Below are positions 7,893-16,449 of a DNA stretch of 64,000 nt, one piece after another. The stretch lies in assembly GCF_008520305.1 (NCBI RefSeq), contig NZ_ML703287.1, positions 81,221 through 145,220 on the forward strand, written 5' to 3'. The notes beneath the pieces were generated by a model, which did not search any database, had not been told where the DNA came from, and saw only the letters and a program-made list of their open reading frames with translations. The position numbers and the translations under genes were made by a program. Origin of the DNA: Mesorhizobium sp. SARCC-RB16n. Lineage in GTDB: Bacteria > Pseudomonadota > Alphaproteobacteria > Rhizobiales > Rhizobiaceae. Positions within the stretch are counted from its first letter, which is position 1. Every line of letters begins with the position of its first letter.

Positions 7893-9119
7893 TCAAAAAT
7901 CCGCCGGCGGGTTGGCGGTGCGGCGGTCGAGCTTTATGAAGGGTCGCGCCATGACCTTGGCCCGTTTCATCAGCTTCTGGTACTGCAGCTCGCGCATGGC
8001 GTAGATTTCGACCCAGAGATCTTCCACCATGGTATCACCGTATGGCCGCGCCAGCGAGGCGATGGCGATGTTGCGCTTGGCCATCGGCGACCACATGGCG
8101 GCGCTGACTAGGCCGACCTCCTGGCTCTTCTTGTGGTAGACGATGGCGTGCTCGGCCGGGATGTTGCCCTCGATCTCCAGCCCGACCAGCACATGGCGCA
8201 GCTTGCGTTTCGCCCTCGCTTCGAGAATGGCGCGCCGGCCGTTGAAATGGCCCTTCTCCGGATCGATCATGAAGCCGAGCCCGATCTCGTCGGGCATGCG
8301 CAGGCGGTCGGTGCGGATCGCATGTTCGGCGGTTGTGAAATCAGCGTTGGCGACGATCAGCCCTGCTTCGAGCCGGGCGCGGTTGAGCGCGTTATAGCCG
8401 ATCGCCCTGACACCGCGCAGTTCACCCGCCGTCATCAGCCGATCCCACAGGCTGAGCGCCTTGTCGGCCAGAACGAACAGCTCGTAACCGAGATCGCCGG
8501 TAAAGCCGGTGCGTGAAATGACGATCGTGCCGCCGTCATGCGGGAACTCCGCAAGGTCGAATATTTTCAGCTTCTCGACTCCGGCGAAACCGGCATCGCG
8601 CAGCACGGCGAAGGAGGTTGGACCCTGCATGGCGAGCCCGGCGACGGCCTCGGTCTCTTCCTCGACGATGACGTCGAAACCAAGGGCACTGTCCAGCAGC
8701 CAGGGCAGATGCCGTTCCTGCGAACACAACCGGAATCGGGTTGGCGAAAGTCGGAACAGCGTGCCGTCGTCCAGCACAAAACCTTCGTCATCACACCACG
8801 CGGTGTACTGAACGCGACCGGACCTGAGCTTGGTGACATCGCGCAAGGTGACGCGGTCGAGGAAGGCTTCGGCATCCTGCCCCTCGATCCGGTATTTGGT
8901 CATCGGCGAAATGTCGAACAGCGCCGCCTGGCTGCGGATGGCGAAATATTCGAGCTCCTCGTCCCACAGCGAATGCGGCGCGCGGTAGCCGGCCCAATTG
9001 TACCAGTCCTGGGTCTTGGCCAGCGCATCGATGCGCGGCTGGAACGGCGTGCCGAGACGCAGCGTGCGGAAGTGGGATTGCGCGAGGGTGCGGGCCGCGT
9101 TGTCGAGCTGACTGGTCAT
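7893..9119 (-). CDS. GcvT-like aminomethyltransferase/demethylase
   Basis: A 408-residue member of the glycine-cleavage T-protein superfamily, with the tetrahydrofolate-binding fold: YNWAGYRAPHSLWDEELEYFAIRSQAALFDISPMTKYRIEGQDA near residues 40-85, then RTGFTGDLGYELFV near 205 and NALNRARLEAGLI near 245. Proteins of this group transfer one-carbon units from N- or S-methyl donors to folate. True GcvT works with GcvP/H/L, none of which is present here, so this is more likely a stand-alone demethylase akin to DMSP or dimethylglycine enzymes. It is third in a minus-strand operon behind two FAD oxidoreductases. The methyl donor is unknown. Confidence 0.82.
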   Translation of the reverse strand: MTSQLDNAARTLAQSHFRTLRLGTPFQPRIDALAKTQDWYNWAGYRAPHSLWDEELEYFAIRSQAALFDISPMTKYRIEGQDAEAFLDRVTLRDVTKLRSGRVQYTAWCDDEGFVLDDGTLFRLSPTRFRLCSQERHLPWLLDSALGFDVIVEEETEAVAGLAMQGPTSFAVLRDAGFAGVEKLKIFDLAEFPHDGGTIVISRTGFTGDLGYELFVLADKALSLWDRLMTAGELRGVRAIGYNALNRARLEAGLIVANADFTTAEHAIRTDRLRMPDEIGLGFMIDPEKGHFNGRRAILEARAKRKLRHVLVGLEIEGNIPAEHAIVYHKKSQEVGLVSAAMWSPMAKRNIAIASLARPYGDTMVEDLWVEIYAMRELQYQKLMKRAKVMARPFIKLDRRTANPPADF

Positions 9120-9170
9120 GGCAGCGTTCCTTCGCCGTAGGGTGCGGTGTTGGCCAACCGAGACATCCCG

Positions 9171-10751
9171 TCACCCCTTCATCGCGATGATGCGCCGTGC
9201 GGCGTTGAGGCCGGGCGCGCCGGAGACGCCACCGCCAGGATGCGAACCGGCGCCGGCCAGGAAAAGGCCCTCAATCGGCGTGTCGTAGCCCGACCAGCCG
9301 GAGACGGGGCGCGAGATCAGCATCTGATCGGCCTGCAATTCGCCATGGTGCCAGTGGCCGCCCGGCATGCGGTAACGCTTCTCGATATCGGCAGGCGTCA
9401 GAAGTTCGGCATGGCGCACGGTTTTGGCGATGCCAGGCGCGTAAGCTTCCAACTGAGCCATGATTGCCTCGACGAATTTCGGCTTGCCGGCATCCCAACC
9501 CTCTTTCAACTGATAGGGCGCGTATTGCACCACCGCCGACAGCACGCAGGCGCCGTCGGGCGCGAGTGACGGATCGGCGAGGCTGGGCAGTGTGATTTCC
9601 ATCATCGGCTCGGACGAGAACGCGCCATATTTGGATGGATTGAAGGCACGCTCGACATGGTCGGGGGAGGGCGCGATGACGAGACGCCCCTTATGGTCGG
9701 GAGCATCGACCCCGGCAAATTGCGGGGGCCGGTCGAGTGCCAAATGGAGCTTGGCGGCATCACCCTTCATGCGGATATTTCTGACCTTGCGCATGAAGCC
9801 GGTGTCGATCCCGCGCGGTCCGACAAGATCGAGGACGGTGGTCGCAGGGTTGATGGCGGAGACGATCGTCCTGGCGCGAAGCTCCTCGCCATTGTCGAGC
9901 GCCACGCCGACGGCGCGGCCTTTCTCGACAATGACCCTTGCGACGGGCACCGATGTGCGGATCGTGACGCCAGCCCTTTCGGCAGCAGCGCGGATGGCGT
10001 TGGCCACCGCGCCCATGCCGCCTTGCGGCAGCAATTGAGCTCCGGCCGCACCGCCGATCTCGCCGGCCAGCCGATAGTAGAGCCCGAGCAGCGAGGTCGG
10101 CGAGCGCGGGCCGAGATGGCTGCCAAGCGTGGCGTCGAAGGCGAGCAGGCCCTTCAGCCTGTCGTCGGTAAGCTGTTCGTCAAGCAGGTCGGCGACGTTC
10201 ATCAACAGCACGCGCAGGAAGTCGCGCATGTCTTCCTTGCCAAGTTTCTTCAGCGCCAGCGCGGACTGGCCGAGCGATGCGGTCTCCAGCAGCGACATGC
10301 CGCCGAGATCGGGCGGCCGGCGCGACAGGAAGGGCTTCAGGATGCCGGCGTAGCGCAGCAGTTGTGCGCGCAACTCCTTCCAGGCGGACTGTTCCGACGA
10401 ACTGACGCCGGTCAGCACCTCGCCATAGGCGCCATGCAGGACAAGCGGCGGTCCATCTTTCGACAATGCGACTGACGGGATGAAGTCGGCGCGGGCGATT
10501 TGCAGCCCGTGCTTTTCCAGCTCCAGCGTCTTTACCACATCGGGATGCAGCCGGTTCAGCACATGCGCGATCGACGAGACGCGAAAACCCGGCGCGAATT
10601 CCTCGGTGCGCGCGGCGCCGCCGAGTTCGGCTCCGGCCTCCAGCACCAGCGCCTTGCGGCCGGCCTTCGCCAGCGTGGCGGCAGCGACAAGCCCGTTGTG
10701 GCCGCCGCCGACAACAAGCACATCCCATTTTAGGGCATCAAATGACGTCAT
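9171..10751 (-). CDS. FAD-dependent oxidoreductase, PYROXD2/phytoene-desaturase-like (COG1233)
   Basis: A 526-residue flavoprotein. The dinucleotide-binding motif VVGGGHNGLVAAATLAKAG is at residues 12-30. A C-terminal flavin motif SHPGGGVSGAPGLNAARRI lies near residue 500, and the QLLPQGGMGAVANAIRAAAERAGV segment typical of CrtI-like amine/polyene oxidoreductases is in the middle. It starts 14 bases inside the end of the paralogous gene upstream, so the two are translationally coupled. No carotenoid genes are near. In this cluster it probably oxidises a C-N or C-C bond of the amine substrate; that is inference. Confidence 0.82.
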   Translation of the reverse strand: MTSFDALKWDVLVVGGGHNGLVAAATLAKAGRKALVLEAGAELGGAARTEEFAPGFRVSSIAHVLNRLHPDVVKTLELEKHGLQIARADFIPSVALSKDGPPLVLHGAYGEVLTGVSSSEQSAWKELRAQLLRYAGILKPFLSRRPPDLGGMSLLETASLGQSALALKKLGKEDMRDFLRVLLMNVADLLDEQLTDDRLKGLLAFDATLGSHLGPRSPTSLLGLYYRLAGEIGGAAGAQLLPQGGMGAVANAIRAAAERAGVTIRTSVPVARVIVEKGRAVGVALDNGEELRARTIVSAINPATTVLDLVGPRGIDTGFMRKVRNIRMKGDAAKLHLALDRPPQFAGVDAPDHKGRLVIAPSPDHVERAFNPSKYGAFSSEPMMEITLPSLADPSLAPDGACVLSAVVQYAPYQLKEGWDAGKPKFVEAIMAQLEAYAPGIAKTVRHAELLTPADIEKRYRMPGGHWHHGELQADQMLISRPVSGWSGYDTPIEGLFLAGAGSHPGGGVSGAPGLNAARRIIAMKG

Positions 10752-12357
10752 GTGCCGGGCTCATATGCGAGGTGGATTTTGCGAGGTCGCGCAGAATTTC
10801 CGCCGCGGCGTTGCGTCCGGGCGCACCCATCACGCCGCCGCCAGGGTGGGTCGAGGAGCCGCACATATAGAGGCCACTGAGCGGTGAACGATACTGTGCG
10901 TAGCCCGGCACCGGGCGGTTGAACAGAAGCTGGTCGAAGGTCAGTTCGCCCTGAAAGATGTTGCCTTCGGTGAGGCCGACCTCGGCCTCGATTTCGCGCG
11001 GCGTGCGCACCTCCATATGGACGATGCGGTCGCGGAAGCCCGGCGAATACTCCGCAATCTGCGCGATCACGCTTTCGGCGAAGCCGTCGCGATCGGCGTC
11101 CGTCCACTCGCGACCGGCGATCCTGGGCGGCGCGTACTGCACGAAGCAGCTCATGAAATGTTTTCCCGGCGGCGCCATCGTCGGGTCGAGTGTGGTCGGG
11201 ATGACCATGTCGAGGAAGGGATCGGCGGACCAGCGGCCGGCCTTCCAGTCGTCATAGGCGCGCTCCATGCGCTCGATCGAATCGGTGAAATGCATGTCGC
11301 CGCGATAGACTGGCGAATCCTTCGGCAGTGCGGGGAATTCCGGCAGCGAATCGAGCGCTATGTTGACCTTGCCGGAGGAACCGCGAATCTTGAAGTTCTT
11401 CACCCGGCGCAGGAAAATGTCGGGCAGTTCCTTCTCCTCGACCAGTTTCAGGAAGGTGCGCTTCACGTCGGCATTGGAGACGACCAGCTTGCCGTAGACC
11501 TCCTCGCCGCCGGCCAGCACGACGCCCTTGGCCTTGCCTCCGTGCACCAGCACATGATCGACCTCGGCGCCGGTGCGGATCGTGCCGCCGGACGCCTTGA
11601 AGGAGGCTGCCAGTGCCTTGGTGATCGCGCCCATGCCGCCGCGCGCATAGCCCCAGGCGCCGACCGATCCGTCGACCTCGCCCATATAGTGGTGCAGCAG
11701 GACGTAAGCGGTGCCTGGCGACATCGGCCCGAGTGCCGTACCGATGATGCCGGACAGCGCGAAGTTCGCCTTGATGACATCGGTCTCGAAATATTCGTCG
11801 AGGAATTCCGAGATCGACATGGTCCAGAAGCGCAGCGTCAGCGCCATTTCCTCTGATGACAGGTCGGCGAATTTCTTGCCGAGATAGAGCAGTTCGCCAA
11901 GGTCGCGTGGCTTGAGGCTGGTCGGATCTGGCGCGGTGCGCATCAACAGTGGCTGGATGAAGCGGCACTGCCGCGTCACGTCGCGCGAATAGCGGTCATA
12001 GGCCTCGGCATCCCGTTTGGAGAAGCGGGCGAATTCGCGCCGGTGCGCGTCGTGGTCGCGGTAGTTGGCGAGATAGTCGCCATCTCGCGTAAACACCGCG
12101 CCGCCCTCATAGGAAATGACCTGCAGGCCGAAGCGCGGCAGTTCGAGATCGCGCATGATCTCGGGGCGGAACAGCGAGCAGACATAGGAGCAGTTGGAAT
12201 AGAGGAAGCCCGGCGTCAGCTCGCGGCTCGTGGCAGCACCGCCGACCCAGTCGTTCTTCTCCACCACCAGTACGTCGAGACCGGCGCGCTGCAGGTAGCA
12301 GGCATTGACCAGGCCGTTGTGTCCGCCGCCGATGACGATCGCATCCCAAGCTTTCAT
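10738..12357 (-). CDS. FAD-dependent oxidoreductase, PYROXD2/phytoene-desaturase-like (COG1233), paralogue
   Basis: A 539-residue flavoprotein. IVIGGGHNGLVNACYLQRAGLDVLVVEKNDWVGG-type FAD binding is at residues 6-40, YARGGMGAITKALAASFKASGGTIRTGAEV in the middle, and STHPGGGVMGAPGRNAAAEIL at the end. It resembles the next gene in layout and motifs and overlaps it by 14 bases, which suggests a heteromeric enzyme or sequential steps. It leads the four-gene minus-strand operon. The ATG at 12357 directly precedes the flavin motif; a longer in-frame start at 12408 adds residues with no family match. A candidate operator lies at 12511-12526 in the divergent promoter region. Confidence 0.83.
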   Translation of the reverse strand: MKAWDAIVIGGGHNGLVNACYLQRAGLDVLVVEKNDWVGGAATSRELTPGFLYSNCSYVCSLFRPEIMRDLELPRFGLQVISYEGGAVFTRDGDYLANYRDHDAHRREFARFSKRDAEAYDRYSRDVTRQCRFIQPLLMRTAPDPTSLKPRDLGELLYLGKKFADLSSEEMALTLRFWTMSISEFLDEYFETDVIKANFALSGIIGTALGPMSPGTAYVLLHHYMGEVDGSVGAWGYARGGMGAITKALAASFKASGGTIRTGAEVDHVLVHGGKAKGVVLAGGEEVYGKLVVSNADVKRTFLKLVEEKELPDIFLRRVKNFKIRGSSGKVNIALDSLPEFPALPKDSPVYRGDMHFTDSIERMERAYDDWKAGRWSADPFLDMVIPTTLDPTMAPPGKHFMSCFVQYAPPRIAGREWTDADRDGFAESVIAQIAEYSPGFRDRIVHMEVRTPREIEAEVGLTEGNIFQGELTFDQLLFNRPVPGYAQYRSPLSGLYMCGSSTHPGGGVMGAPGRNAAAEILRDLAKSTSHMSPAHDVI

Positions 12358-12510
12358 TGTGGCCCGGTCTTCCCTGTTTTGCGCAATTCCGGACGGAAAA
12401 CCGCTCACACTTTTCCTGGAATTGCTTAGGCGACCCGCTCTTCATTTTTGCGTGATCTGTTCCCGAATGCGTGGAATTTGGCATGGCATCAGCCATTCTG
12501 TCCAGCCATA

Positions 12511-12526
12511 CTGAATGAATGTTCAA
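12511..12526. promoter_or_regulatory. Candidate operator C of the island (CTGAAT-N4-GTTCAA)
   Basis: The 16-base inverted repeat CTGAATGAATGTTCAA lies between the divergent FAD oxidoreductase operon and the methyltransferase-regulator operon. It shares half-sites and spacing with sites at 20737 and 23698 (consensus YTGAAY-N4-RTTCAA). The BetI-like regulator encoded at 13418 is the obvious candidate binder and would then control its own operon. Confidence 0.6.
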
Positions 12527-12610
12527 CAAATGTTATTGCTTTTTTCCGGACATGGATTACGCTTTGCCGGCGTTCGAAACAGGCATTCGTCGATTGGGGA
12601 CCGAGGGCTG

Positions 12611-13411
12611 ATGATCGAAACGGCAAATGCCGGGCCGGAGTATGACGACACTGCCATCCGTTTCCTCGAAGCGCTGTGGGGCGATGGCTACCTGTCGCCG
12701 GGCGGACCTGAAGAGGTCGACCGGGTGGTCGAGGGGCTTTGGCTCGAGGACAAGACTGTCCTCGATATCGGCTGTGGCGCCGGCGGCATCGCGCTGCATC
12801 TGGTCGAACGGCATGGCGCTGCCCACGTCACTGGTTTTGATGTCGAACATCCTGTGATCATGGCGGCCAGACAGCGTGCCGCGGCGCGTGCGCTGGTGGA
12901 GAGGGCCAATTTTATCCAGGGGCCGCCGGGGCCGCTGCCTTTCATAGATCGCTCCTTCGATGTCGTCTTCTCCAAGGACGCCCTGCTGCATGTGCCCGAC
13001 AAGGACGCGTTGTTCGCCGAAATCTTTCGCGTGCTGAAGCCGGGCGGCGTCTTTGCGGCCTCCAACTGGATGATTTCGCATGACGGTGAACCGTCGCCCG
13101 AGATGAAGGCCTATGTCGCCGCCGAAGGGCTGTCCTTCGCCATGGCATCGCCGGCGCGCTATGCGCAAGCAATGCGCAAGGCGGGCTTTGCCGATGTCAC
13201 CGTCAGGGATCGCAATCCCTGGTACCGCGAGGTCGCGCGCGGGGAACTCGAAAGGTTGAAAGGACCGCTCTATCCGGCCGTTGCCGCCGCGGTCGGCGCG
13301 ACCTATGTCGACAAGAACATCCGAACCTGGGAAGCCATGCAGAAGGTGCTTGACAGCGGCGAGCACCGTCCCACTCATCTTCGCGGGTGGAAGCCGGATG
13401 CAGAGGGATAG
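12611..13411 (+). CDS. SAM-dependent methyltransferase, phosphoethanolamine/N-methyltransferase-like
   Basis: A 266-residue class I methyltransferase. Motif [12 protein letters not shown] is at residues 50-60, an acidic SAM ligand in [10 protein letters not shown] follows, and [34 protein letters not shown] resembles the phosphoethanolamine methyltransferase group. It probably methylates an amino group on a small molecule. It heads the plus-strand operon that continues with the BetI-like regulator (6 bases on), two binding proteins and an amine oxidase. A methyltransferase inside a cluster rich in demethylating enzymes is unusual. The ATG at 12611 is chosen because GAGGG precedes it and the protein starts at the usual place; an in-frame start at 12515 lies just past the operator. 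Confidence 0.8.
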   Translation: MIETANAGPEYDDTAIRFLEALWGDGYLSPGGPEEVDRVVEGLWLEDKTVLDIGCGAGGIALHLVERHGAAHVTGFDVEHPVIMAARQRAAARALVERANFIQGPPGPLPFIDRSFDVVFSKDALLHVPDKDALFAEIFRVLKPGGVFAASNWMISHDGEPSPEMKAYVAAEGLSFAMASPARYAQAMRKAGFADVTVRDRNPWYREVARGELERLKGPLYPAVAAAVGATYVDKNIRTWEAMQKVLDSGEHRPTHLRGWKPDAEG

Positions 13412-13417
13412 CCGGCG

Positions 13418-14131
13418 ATGCTGGAGGCCATCACACCCATGAAGACGGCAGACGCCAGGGACGCGCTCCTTGAACCGGCGCGGAAAGCCGAATCCGAAAA
13501 GCGCGGGCGCAAGGCGTCGAAGGAAGTCAGGCAGCTTCAGCTCATCGAGGCGACGATCGATTCGCTTGCCAAGCGCGGCTATTCGGAAACGACGATGGCC
13601 GACGTCGCCGACGGTGCCGGCCTGTCGCGCGGCATTGTCAATTTCCATTTCGAGAGCAAGGAAAAACTGCTCGTCGCGACACTGCAGTATATGTACGACG
13701 AGTATTCCGCGCACTGGCGCAATGCCTTGCAAAAGGCAGGAGATGATCCCGCCCGCCAGCTCCAGGCTTTGGTCGCGGCCGATTTCGACCGGTCGATCTG
13801 CAACAAGCGCAAGCTTGCCGCCTGGTGCGCCTTCTGGGGCGAGGCCAAGTCGCGGCCGACCTATCAGGCACTGAGCAGCGCTCGCGATGCCATGTATCAG
13901 AATATTTTCATCGACCTCTGCATGGTCCTCAAGCAAAGCGGCGGCTACGCCTACGAGCCCCAGGTCATGGCGTTGGCGCTCAGCGCCATGCTGGAAGGAC
14001 TGTGGCTGCGCCTGATGATGGGCACTGAGGACACCACGCGCGAGACCGCCTTGCAGGCGGCCAATGAATTCCTGTCGGCCGCATTCCCAAGGCACTATCC
14101 GCTGAAGGCCGTCGGCCCGACGAAATCATAA
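13418..14131 (+). CDS. TetR-family regulator, BetI-like
   Basis: A 237-residue protein. A basic leader (residues 1-28) precedes the TetR DNA-binding domain, LIEATIDSLAKRGYSETTMADVADGAGLSRGIVNFHFESKEKLLVATL (about residues 38-85). The ligand domain contains LAAWCAFWGEAKSRPTYQAL, close to the WxxFWxE...P segment of BetI, the choline-responsive repressor. It is therefore a likely repressor relieved by a quaternary or polyamine-like ligand. It is co-transcribed with the methyltransferase, downstream of operator C. A second in-frame ATG at 13439 has GGAGG upstream and could be the true start. Targets are inferred from the shared repeats at 12511, 20737 and 23698. Confidence 0.85.
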   Translation: MLEAITPMKTADARDALLEPARKAESEKRGRKASKEVRQLQLIEATIDSLAKRGYSETTMADVADGAGLSRGIVNFHFESKEKLLVATLQYMYDEYSAHWRNALQKAGDDPARQLQALVAADFDRSICNKRKLAAWCAFWGEAKSRPTYQALSSARDAMYQNIFIDLCMVLKQSGGYAYEPQVMALALSAMLEGLWLRLMMGTEDTTRETALQAANEFLSAAFPRHYPLKAVGPTKS

Positions 14132-14174
14132 GAAAAGACCAAACCATAAGAAAACCACAGAGGATGGGACAGCA

Positions 14175-15254
14175 ATGAAGACACTGACAAGACGCCTGAC
14201 ACTGACGCTCGCGCTGACTGGTGCACTGGCGGCTTCCGCCGCACTGGCGATCGCCGCCGACAAGGACCTGATCGTGTTCGACTGGTCCGGTTATGAGGCT
14301 CCGGGCTTCCACCCGAGATATGTCGAGAAGAACGGCGATTCGCCGACCTTCGCCTTCTTCGGCGATGAGGATGAGGCGTTCGAGAAGGTCCGTTCCGGCT
14401 TCAAGGCCGATCTCGGCCATCCCTGCTCGCAGAGCGTGACGAAGTGGCGCGAGGCTGGCCTGCTGCAGCCGCTCGACACCTCGAAGATCGCGGGCTGGAA
14501 GGACCTCAATCCGGGCATTATGGCGATGAAAAATCTCGCCACGACCGATGACGGCAAAGCCTGGTTCATGCCTTGGGACTGGGGCAACACGCAGCTTACC
14601 TACAATTCCTCCAAGATCGACGAGAAGGACGTGCAGTCGCTGAAAGCGTTCGCCGATCCTAAGTTCAAGGGACGAGTCTCGATCGGCGACAATGTCGACG
14701 ATGCCTATGCGCTGGCGAGCCTCGCCATCGGCCTGAAGGACTGGACCAAGATGACCGACGATCAGTTCAAGCAGGCGTCCGACTTCCTGCGCCAGGTGCA
14801 CAAGAACGTGCGCTCGTACTGGACCGACACCACCGACGTCGTCCAGCTTCTGAGCGGCGGCGAGGTCGACCTCGCCTGGGCCTGGAACGATGCGACCGTG
14901 CAGTCGGTCGCGGCCGGCGTGCCGATCAAGTCAAAGAAGGATACGGCGGAAGGCATCTCGACCTGGGTCTGCGGCTATGTGCTGTTCAAGGACGCGCCCG
15001 GCAACATCGACAAGGCCTATGATTATCTCAACGCAGTCAACGATCCGGAGATCGCCAAGGTCCTGGTCAAGGACTGGGGCTACGGCCAGGCCAACGCCAA
15101 GGGCATGGCCGGCGTCGATCAGGCCGTCCTGAAGGAAAAAGGCTATGACGACGTGCAGAAATTCGTCGACAAGACGCTGTTCCAGCAGCCGCTACCGTCC
15201 GATCTCAAGCTCAAGATGATCGCCGAGTTCGAGAAGATCAAAGCCGGCTATTGA
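14175..15254 (+). CDS. Periplasmic solute-binding protein, PotD/spermidine-putrescine type (copy 1)
   Basis: A 359-residue lipoprotein-free binding protein with a signal peptide (MKTLTRRLTLTLALTGALAA, cut near ALA). The mature part starts with LIVFDWSGYE and includes FFGDEDEAFEKVRSGFKADLGHPCSQSV, GDNVDDAYALASLAIGLKDWTKMTDDQFKQ and a C-terminal EFEKIKAGY. It belongs to the COG0687 family that binds polyamines and related cations. The next gene is a close paralogue, and the permease and ATPase genes are transcribed convergently at 17.7-20.6 kb. AGGATGGGA precedes the ATG. Two copies of CATAAGAAAA, 18 bases apart (14127, 14145), lie just upstream. The ligand is unknown. Confidence 0.86.
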   Translation: MKTLTRRLTLTLALTGALAASAALAIAADKDLIVFDWSGYEAPGFHPRYVEKNGDSPTFAFFGDEDEAFEKVRSGFKADLGHPCSQSVTKWREAGLLQPLDTSKIAGWKDLNPGIMAMKNLATTDDGKAWFMPWDWGNTQLTYNSSKIDEKDVQSLKAFADPKFKGRVSIGDNVDDAYALASLAIGLKDWTKMTDDQFKQASDFLRQVHKNVRSYWTDTTDVVQLLSGGEVDLAWAWNDATVQSVAAGVPIKSKKDTAEGISTWVCGYVLFKDAPGNIDKAYDYLNAVNDPEIAKVLVKDWGYGQANAKGMAGVDQAVLKEKGYDDVQKFVDKTLFQQPLPSDLKLKMIAEFEKIKAGY

Positions 15255-15267
15255 GCCTCTGCCTGCC

Positions 15268-15308
15268 GAGCCCGTCCGCGCGCCGGCAGCGGCGGCGGAT
15301 GGGCTCGC
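15268..15308 (+). other. Stem-loop between the twin binding-protein genes
   Basis: Arms CGAGCCCGTCCGC (15268-15280) and GCGGATGGGCTCG (15296-15308) pair over 13 bases with one G-U pair. There is no T-run, so this is more likely an mRNA-stabilising or attenuating stem after the first binding-protein gene than a full terminator. Confidence 0.5.
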
Positions 15309-15372
15309 CAAAGCGCTTGAATTTGCCTAACCTCGCTCTCGATACCTTTTGCGACGGGGGAGTTTTCGCGCC

Positions 15373-16449
15373 ATGAATTCAGTGCTTCGCCGCCTTGTCA
15401 TCGCCGCCGCATGTATGGTTGGTGCCGGGGCGGTTTACGCGCTCGCCGAAGGCGGCAGCGACCTCGTCGTGTTCGACTGGTCGGGCTATGAGGATCCGCT
15501 GCTGCACCCGGCGTACTCGACCAAATACGGCGCCGAGCCGACCTTCGCCTTCTTCGGCGACGAGGATGAAGCCTTCGAGAAGATGCGGGCGGGCTTCAAG
15601 GCCGATGTAGCGCACCCCTGCTCGCAAAGCGTGGTGAAGTGGCGCGAGGCCGGCATGCTGCAGCCGCTCGACACATCCAGGATCGCCGGCTGGAAGGACC
15701 TCAATCCCGATATCATGGCGATGAAGGATCTTGCCGTCACCGCCGACGGCAAGGCTTGGTTCATGCCATTCGACTGGGGCAACACGTCGCTGCTCTACCG
15801 CACCGACAAGGTGACGGCCGAACAGGCACAATCGCTCAAGATTTTCGCCGATCCGCGGTTCAAGAACCGCGTCACCATCGGCGACAATGTCGACGACGCC
15901 TATGCCCTGGCGAGCCTGGTCATCGGTCTCAAGGACTGGACCAAGATGACCGACGACCAGTTCAAGCAAGCGTCCGTTTTCCTGCGCAACGTGCACAAGA
16001 ATATCCGTTTCTACTGGACCGACGACACCGACCTCAACCAGGCCTTTATCGGGAACGAGGTCGATCTCGTCTGGGGCTGGAACGAGACCTTCGTGACGCT
16101 GAAGGGACAGGGCCTGCCGATCGCCATGAATCGCGAGACCAAGGAAGGGATTTCGACCTGGGTATGCGGCTATGTACTGATGAAGGATGCGCCCGATAAG
16201 CTCGATGAAGCCTATGACTTCCTCAGCGCCGTCAACGCGCCTGGCGTGTCAGACTATATGGTCAAGACCTTCGGCTACGGTCACGGCAACGGCGCCGGGA
16301 TGGCTAATATCGACCACAAGGTGCTGGCCGACCGTGGCTTCGACAATCTCGACAAGTTCCTCGACAAGACACTGTTCCAGCAGCCGGTGCCGCCCGAGCT
16401 GAAGAAGCGGATGGTCGATGAGTTCGAGAAGATCAAGGCCGGCTATTGA
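15373..16449 (+). CDS. Periplasmic solute-binding protein, PotD type (copy 2)
   Basis: A 358-residue paralogue of the preceding protein, by eye about two-thirds identical. It shares VVFDWSGYE, FFGDEDEAFEKMRAGFKAD, HPCSQSVVKWREAG, GDNVDDAYALASLVIGLKDW and the terminal EFEKIKAGY. The signal peptide is MNSVLRRLVIAAACMVGAGAVYA. The ATG at 15373 has GGGGGAG about ten bases before it. Differences cluster around NQAFIGNEVDLVWGWNETFVTLKGQGLPIAMNR, the region lining the ligand cleft, so the copies may bind different ligands. Its stop overlaps the TTG start of the amine oxidase gene. Confidence 0.86.
   Translation: MNSVLRRLVIAAACMVGAGAVYALAEGGSDLVVFDWSGYEDPLLHPAYSTKYGAEPTFAFFGDEDEAFEKMRAGFKADVAHPCSQSVVKWREAGMLQPLDTSRIAGWKDLNPDIMAMKDLAVTADGKAWFMPFDWGNTSLLYRTDKVTAEQAQSLKIFADPRFKNRVTIGDNVDDAYALASLVIGLKDWTKMTDDQFKQASVFLRNVHKNIRFYWTDDTDLNQAFIGNEVDLVWGWNETFVTLKGQGLPIAMNRETKEGISTWVCGYVLMKDAPDKLDEAYDFLSAVNAPGVSDYMVKTFGYGHGNGAGMANIDHKVLADRGFDNLDKFLDKTLFQQPVPPELKKRMVDEFEKIKAGY

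Noticed and set aside
14127-14154. Two CATAAGAAAA copies as a regulatory direct repeat
   Set aside because: Only two short copies, AT-rich and next to a ribosome binding site; insufficient to call a site.
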